NCBI GenBank assembly: GCA_903958265.1
Contig: CAJBSQ010000687.1
Location: 1-6,385 of the forward strand
Direction of reading: 5' to 3'
DNA: 6,385 nucleotides
Origin: an uncultured Planctomycetaceae bacterium
Lineage (GTDB): Bacteria > Planctomycetota > Planctomycetia > Pirellulales > UBA1268
Shown here: in pieces, positions 1 through 6,100 of the stretch
How positions within the stretch are numbered: position 1 is the stretch's first letter
Layout of the letters: each line of letters starts with the position of its first letter
Program-made: the position numbers and the translations under genes
Notes under the pieces: generated by a model
Databases searched by the model: none
What the model saw: only the letters and a program-made list of their open reading frames with translations
What the model was told of the DNA's origin: nothing

Positions 1-119
1 GACACGCTCTTGACGATCACCTCGCCCGCTTCGACGAGCGTGCCGCCGCTGTGGCTGTTGGTCCGATCGAGCACCAGGGTGCCGGCGCCCTGCTTGACGA
101 TCTGGCTGATTCCGGTGCG
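1..119 (-). repeat. Autotransporter-associated beta-strand (PATR-like) repeat, cut by the window edge
   Basis: Residues 2089-2127. The pattern ISQIVKQGAGTLVLDRTNSH followed by SGGTLVEAGEVIV fits the PATR consensus as I know it: K-x-G-x-G-T-L-x-L-x-x-x-N-x-(Y/H)-x-G-G-T-x-V-x-x-G-x-(L/V). Such repeats form beta-helical passenger regions in autotransporters and are also found in large proteins without a beta-barrel. Only one copy is visible, and more probably follow beyond position 1. The match is strong at the conserved Gly, Thr, Leu and Asn positions. Confidence 0.8.
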
Positions 120-3100
120 CGTGATCGCGTCGGTGGTCGTCGTTCCCGCCGGAACGGAGATCGCGATCATCGAGGCCGGCGGCACCGCGACCACGCTCGC
201 GAACGAAAACGCACCGAAGACGTTGGGCTTCTGGCCGGCCGCGACGGCCGCGGTGATGGCGGGCGTGGCATCGTCGTAACGGAGCGTGTTGGTGCCACCG
301 CCGCCGTCGAGCCAGCCGTTGAACACGACAGTCGGTGCCGTCATCACGAACGTGTCGTCCGCCGTTCCGCCGACCACCTCCTCGATCGAGTTGCCCGCAT
401 ACGTCACCGACTCGCCCGGGCCGGTCACGTTCACGCTGCCGAGCCGCACCTCCAGCGGCAGCGTCACGGCGCCGAAGTTCAGCGAATCGGTTCCGGCACT
501 CGGATCCTCCACGACCGTGTCGTGGCCGAAGAGATCCTCGAAAACGTAGTAGTCGTTGCCCGTTCCGCCCACGAGCCGGTCGCTGCCCCAGCCGCCGGAG
601 AGCGTGTCGTCGCCGCCGCCACCGCGGAGTTCGTCGTCGCCGGCGCGGCCATAGAGCCAGTCGCCATCGGCGCCGCCGTCGAGATGATCGGCCCCGGCCC
701 CGCCGTCGAGCCAGTCGCTGCCGCCGCCCGCGGAGAGCGTGTCGTCGTCATCGCCCCCCTCCAGGCGGTCGTACTGTACCCGCGACGTGAGCGTGTCGTT
801 GCCGCCGCGGCCCTCGAACCAGGCCGGGGTGCCCTCGCCGGCGATCAGCGTGTCTCCCGCCGAGCCGCCGATCACGTGAGAGAGCGACCGCACGCCCGAC
901 GTGCCCGTGGCCGTACCGACGAACGACGCGTCGAGCGAGCCGGTGTAGTTCACGGTGACCGGAATCGCCCAGCCGGAGTAGTCGAGCGTGTTCTTGTCGT
1001 CGTCGGCGTAGCCGGCGATCCCGCCGCCGTCGAGCGCGCCTGCGAACGCCGAGCCCTGGGCAAGCACGAACCGGTCGGCCTGGCTCCCGCCGACGATCCG
1101 GTCGATCGCCCCGGGCGTGGCCGCCGTCACACGCGATGGGCCGAACGTGGCCACGATCGTGGCGGCGATGTTCACGGTGATCGCCGTGCCGTACACCCAC
1201 GAGCAGTCGATCGTGTCGGTGCCCTGGCCGACCGCTTCGACCACCGTGTCGGTCTGCCCTGCCTCGAACACGCCGTAGAGATCGTTCCCCACGCCGCCCG
1301 TCAGGGTGTTCGTGCCCGACCAGCCCCAGAGGGAGTCGTCGCCGCTGCCACCGTCGAGGGAGTCGTTGCCGGTGTTGCCCCGCAGCGTGTCGTCGCCGTC
1401 ACGGCCGACGAGTGAGTCGTTGCCCGCGCCGCCGTCGATCGTGTTCGGGCCGTCGGTGCCGGCGAGCGTGTCGTTGCCCGCGCCGCCGCTGGCGTTCTCG
1501 AACGAGGCCACGCCGGCGGTGAAGCCCGTGGCCGTGCCCGCCGCGAGATCGACCGTCACGCCGACAGCCCAGGGCGACGTGCTCCAGCCGTAGCCCGCAT
1601 AGGAGAGCGTGTCGCTGCCGCCGCCGGCGTCGATCCGGGCGACGGTGGTCACGCCGGGGGCGAGATAGACGCTGTCATCGCCGCTGCCGAGCGTGACCCG
1701 CTCGATCTGGTCGTCGTAGTACCGCAGCGACACGGACGGCGAGTAGCCATAGATCGAGGTTCCGGTCGAGGCGTCCCCGATCGTCATCGTAAGGTTGCCC
1801 GTGCAGGCCGTCAGGTCGAGCGTGTCGGTGCCGCCGCCGGCTGCCTCCACCACCACGGCATCGACGACCCCGGCGAACACGTAGGTGTCGTTGTCGGCGC
1901 CGCCGCGGAGCAGGTTGTAGCCCGCGCCGCCGTCGATCCGGTCGGCGCCGGCACCGCCGTCGATGGTGTCGCCGTCGCCCTCGCCGAAGAGCACATCGCC
2001 GTCGTCGCCGCCGTTGATCGCGTCTTCACCGTCGCCGCCGTAGATGATGTCGGTGCCGGCGTCGCCAAAGAGGGAGTCGCCTGCCGCTCCCCCCTCGATC
2101 CGGTCGATCCCGGCGTTGCCGTGGATCGTGTCGATGCCGGCGTCGCCATACAGGAAGTCATTGTCGCCGTTGCCGGTGATCGTGTCGTCGCCGTCGCCGC
2201 CGAAGATCCGGTCGCCGGCCGAGCCGCCGCGGAGCGTATCCTTGCCGCCCAGACCGCGGATGGCGGTCGCGCCGCTGAAGGCGGCGGCATCGATCGTGTT
2301 GCCGTCCTTGCCGCCGGTGAGCAGCCCGATCTCGATACGGGCGATGGCGTGCGTCACGCCGTAGAGCATCACGTCGACGTCGCTGAGATCGGTGTCGGCG
2401 TTGGCGCTCACCACGATCGTGTCGGTGTCGCCGCCGCCGTCATAGGCGTCGGGCTTCGTGCCGGCCGGGTTCGCGGCGTATTCGCCGCCGCTCAGCGCAT
2501 CGATCACGACGAGCGTGTCGTCGCCCGCTTCACCGAAGACCATGTCGAAGCCCGCGCCGCCGACGAGCGTGTCATCGCCGGTACCGCCGCGGAGAACGTC
2601 ATTCCCAGCGCCGCCGAACACTCGGTCGTCGCCGCCGCCACCGCGGATGTCGGCATCATTGCCCGCCCCGCCGAGGATCACGTCGGCCGCAGCGCCGCCG
2701 TAGAGTTGGGAGTCGTTGCCGTCGCCGCCGTCGATCCAGTTTGGCTCCGTGGCACCGCCGAAGATCCGGTCGTCACCTTCGTCGCCGAAGAGCCGGTCAC
2801 CGCGCTGGCCCCCCGCGATCCAGTCGTTGCCGCCGCGGCCCCGGATCCAGTCCTTGCCGCCCTCGGTGATCACGTTGGCGGGCAGGTCGTCGCCGTCGTC
2901 GCCATGGAGCGCGTCAACGTCATCGCCGCAGCCGCCGTCGATGAAGTCGTCACCGTCGTGCAGGAGCACGGCATCGGGCACGTCGCCGAATCCGATCGTG
3001 ACCGTCTGGCCGGCCGAAACCGTGATCACGAACTCGTCGCGGCCGAAGTCGGGGACGAGGCCCCCCGGCATCCAGGCCAGGCCGCCCGCCGAGAGGTCGG

Positions 3101-6100
3101 GAAGATTGGTGACCTGCTTGTTTCCGAGCCAGGTGGAGCCTCCGCCCACGGCCGTCTCGATGGCGTAGAGTCTCTCGGAGCGGGTCAGGCCGAACAGACC
3201 GCCCAGCGGATTCGTCTCCAGGCCGATTACGGGCTCCGTGTCGGAGATGGTGGTCGCGCCATTGTTGGTTCTCAGGAGCCGCACGAGCGTCGCGTTGCCA
3301 ACCTCCACGGTCGGATCGAGCAGCACCAGCGCCTGATCGACGGCGGCACCGGGATTGTCGGGCTTCTGCGGCACGGCGATGGCCCACACCTTTCGAGCGC
3401 CGGCCACGGCCACGTCGCCCACCGGGTAGTAGCGGACGTCGTCCTGGGTCAGGATCGCCCCCTTTGCGGTCCACCGTGCCGTGGCGATGTCATAAAGAAA
3501 GATGCCGTCGTTGTTCGTGCCGATGAGCGTGGCGTCGTCGAGGGCGTCGAACCCGACGAGCGGCGCGATGCCCGGCGTCTGGCCGAGATCGACGAGCGCC
3601 TGCGTGACCGTGTCGTACCGCCAGAGCCGATGCGTGCCGATCGCGGGGCCGCTGCGGGCCGTGCCGGTGATGAAGATCACTCCCGCCGCGGGCGCGGCGA
3701 GGTCGCGGGCTTCGAACTCCCCGAACTCGCGAACCTTCGTCGCGACCTGCGTGTCGGGATCGATCGTGTGGAGAATGCTCTTCCAGTTCGCGGCATTCGA
3801 GTCGGACGCGTCGAATCCGATCGACAAGAGCTGCTCCTCCTGCCAGACGCCGCCCGGCGTCGCCTGCCGCCAGGGGACGGTTGGCATCTGCTGAATCGTG
3901 TAGCTGCCGGGGGAGAGATTCGAAAGCCGGAAGCCCCCCTGCTCCGTCGCTTGGATGCGGCCGTCGCCATCGACGTCGAGGGGGGCGGTGGTGACGACCG
4001 ACTGCACCACCCCGGCCCCATCGGTGACGATCACGAGTTGTCCGCCGATGCCGACTTCGTGTGCCGACTGGCCGATGTTTGCCTCGCGTGGATCGTGCTG
4101 CCAGATCGTGCCTTGGATCGTGGCGGGCTGCGGTGCCATGCCTCTCGCGACGATCCCGTCGATCAACGACGCACCAGCGGCGGCCGCCCCGATGACGAAC
4201 TCGAACTCGAAGCGGTTCTTCGCCGCGGTGCCGGCCGTGCCGTTGCCCGACGGGAACCTCGACACGCCGGTAGTCCACTCGCCGTCGAGCAGGGCGCCCG
4301 TGGCCGACGTCACCGAGTCGTCGTCGAGAAGCACGCGGTAGCGGCCTGGCACGAGCGTGCGTCCGCCGCTCACCTTCGCGATCTCGTATCGAACCCAGTT
4401 CGGCCGGGCCGCATCAGCGGGCATGAGCACGAGCGCGATCGACTCGGGGCTCGGGGTGGCGTCGGTCCGCACGAGCTGCGCTCCCTGCTTGATCGTCAGC
4501 GGGCTGGCCGTCGTGCAGATCTCGAACGCCAGGTAGTGGTGCTCCGCGGCCGGGATCGCGGTCAACTGGGCGGCGCCGCCCGCGATGCTCGTCCAGGTGA
4601 TCGCCTGCGTGTCGGTGCCGACGAACACGCCGTCGACCACCGGCGCCGTGTTGAGCGTGACCCGGAAGTCGTAGGCCGTCGCGGATCCGCCGCTCGCGAG
4701 CGTCACCGCGTGGGTTGCGGTGGCGGGCGAGGTGACGCGGCCGCAGGCGGCGATGTCGGCGATCGCGATCCGGTAATCGCCAGGTCGCAGGTCGGCGAAG
4801 GCGTAGGCGCCGTCGGCGCCAGTGGTCGTGACCTGCTCGGTGCCGGCGTCGTACGTTCCGTCGGCATCCGCGTCGAGGTAGACGACGACGTCAGCCACCG
4901 GCTGGTTGGCCGTCGTCGTCACGCTGCCGGCGAGTCGGCCTGGCCGGTAGTAGCCGAACTGGGGCGGAGGCGCGGGCGATGCGCCGCCCAGCGAGACGCC
5001 GGCGATCAAGGGCGTGGAGGGCACCCAGCCCGCCGGAATCGACTCGATGACCCCTCCGGCCAGCAGGTAGCGGCCGACCCACACGACGTATCGGCCGGAG
5101 GCGTAGTCGCCGTCGGCGGGCGAAGTGAACTTGCCGCCCCCGGCGTTGCCCATGCTCACGATTCCGCCGGTCGCATCGGTCACCACCAGCCCCCACTGAA
5201 GGTTGCCCGGAGCGTCGGGCTCACCGGCATCGCGGACACCGTCGGCATCGAGGTCTTCGAAGATGAAACCCGTGATCGGGCTTCGCTCCTCCGCCGGATA
5301 GACCTCCGGATAGAAGAAGATCTCCGGCCCGCACGAGTCGGCGGCCACGGTGGCCCGGAAGCCCCCGTGGATCGACTCCTCGACAGCGCGGCCGTGCGTG
5401 CGATCGTCGAGGTAGTGCTGGTAGCCGATCGCGGTGGTGCCGCCATGGACCGTGTCGGCCCCCTGGCGGGCGAAGATCGAGTCGTCGCCGGGGCCGCCCT
5501 CGATCCAGTTTGCCCCCGCGCCGCCGTCGACCACGTCACGGCCGTCGCCGCCGAAGATCGTCGCGTCGCCACCGGTGATGGCGAGCGTGGCGTCGGTCGT
5601 GACCACGATGGCGTCGCTTCCGGGGCCGCCGAGCACGTAGTCGTCGCCGCTGCCAAACTCGATCAGGTCGCTGTCGAAGCCGCCGTCGATGTAGTCACGG
5701 CCGGCGGTGCCGTAGATGGTGTCGTTGCCCTCGCCGCCGAGGATCACCGCCTTGAAGAGGCGGCTGCCCCGCCCGGCCTCATCCTCCGCCCAGCCGGTGG
5801 CGATCAGCGGCGTGGTGAAGCCCCTGCCGGCGGTCGTCGAGCGAACCACGACGTCGACTGGCGCGTGCACCGCCGCGGCCCCCGGTCCTGCGGATTCGCT
5901 GTCGGCGTAGAGGATGTCGTAGCCGGGGCCGCCGGAGAGGTAGTTAAAGCCTGTGCCGCCTTCGATCAGGTCGGCGTTGACGTTCACGGCGCTGCCGTCG
6001 CCGATCGAGGCGCCCGTGGCGGTGATCAGGCCGATGGCGTCGTCGCCGTAGATGCGGTCGTCGCCCTCGCGGCCGTAGAGCTTGTCGTTGCCGGCGCCGC

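Noticed and set aside
51..1415. A 454-codon plus-strand open frame
   Set aside because: It lies in the same antisense frame as the longer one and ends at a TGA that is a TCA serine codon in the real gene. It has no recognisable domain and is rich in Arg, Val and Ala as expected from antisense RTX.
1875..2261. Possible CRISPR or DNA-level tandem repeat because of regular recurring GCCGCC/GTCG strings
   Set aside because: The periodicity is that of nonapeptide codons, units vary freely at the DNA level, and there are no unique spacers between identical repeats. It is coding repeat sequence.
1811..2290. A minus-strand 159-codon open frame rich in Ala, Thr and Ser
   Set aside because: It is a shifted reading of RTX array 3. 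The periodic Ala/Thr/Ser composition follows from the 27-base repeats and not from an independent gene.
3490..4278. A 262-codon minus-strand open frame in another phase
   Set aside because: It is out of phase with the continuous gene, extremely rich in Arg and His, and overlaps the Ig-like, SdrD B-like and propeller-like segments that make sense in the main frame.
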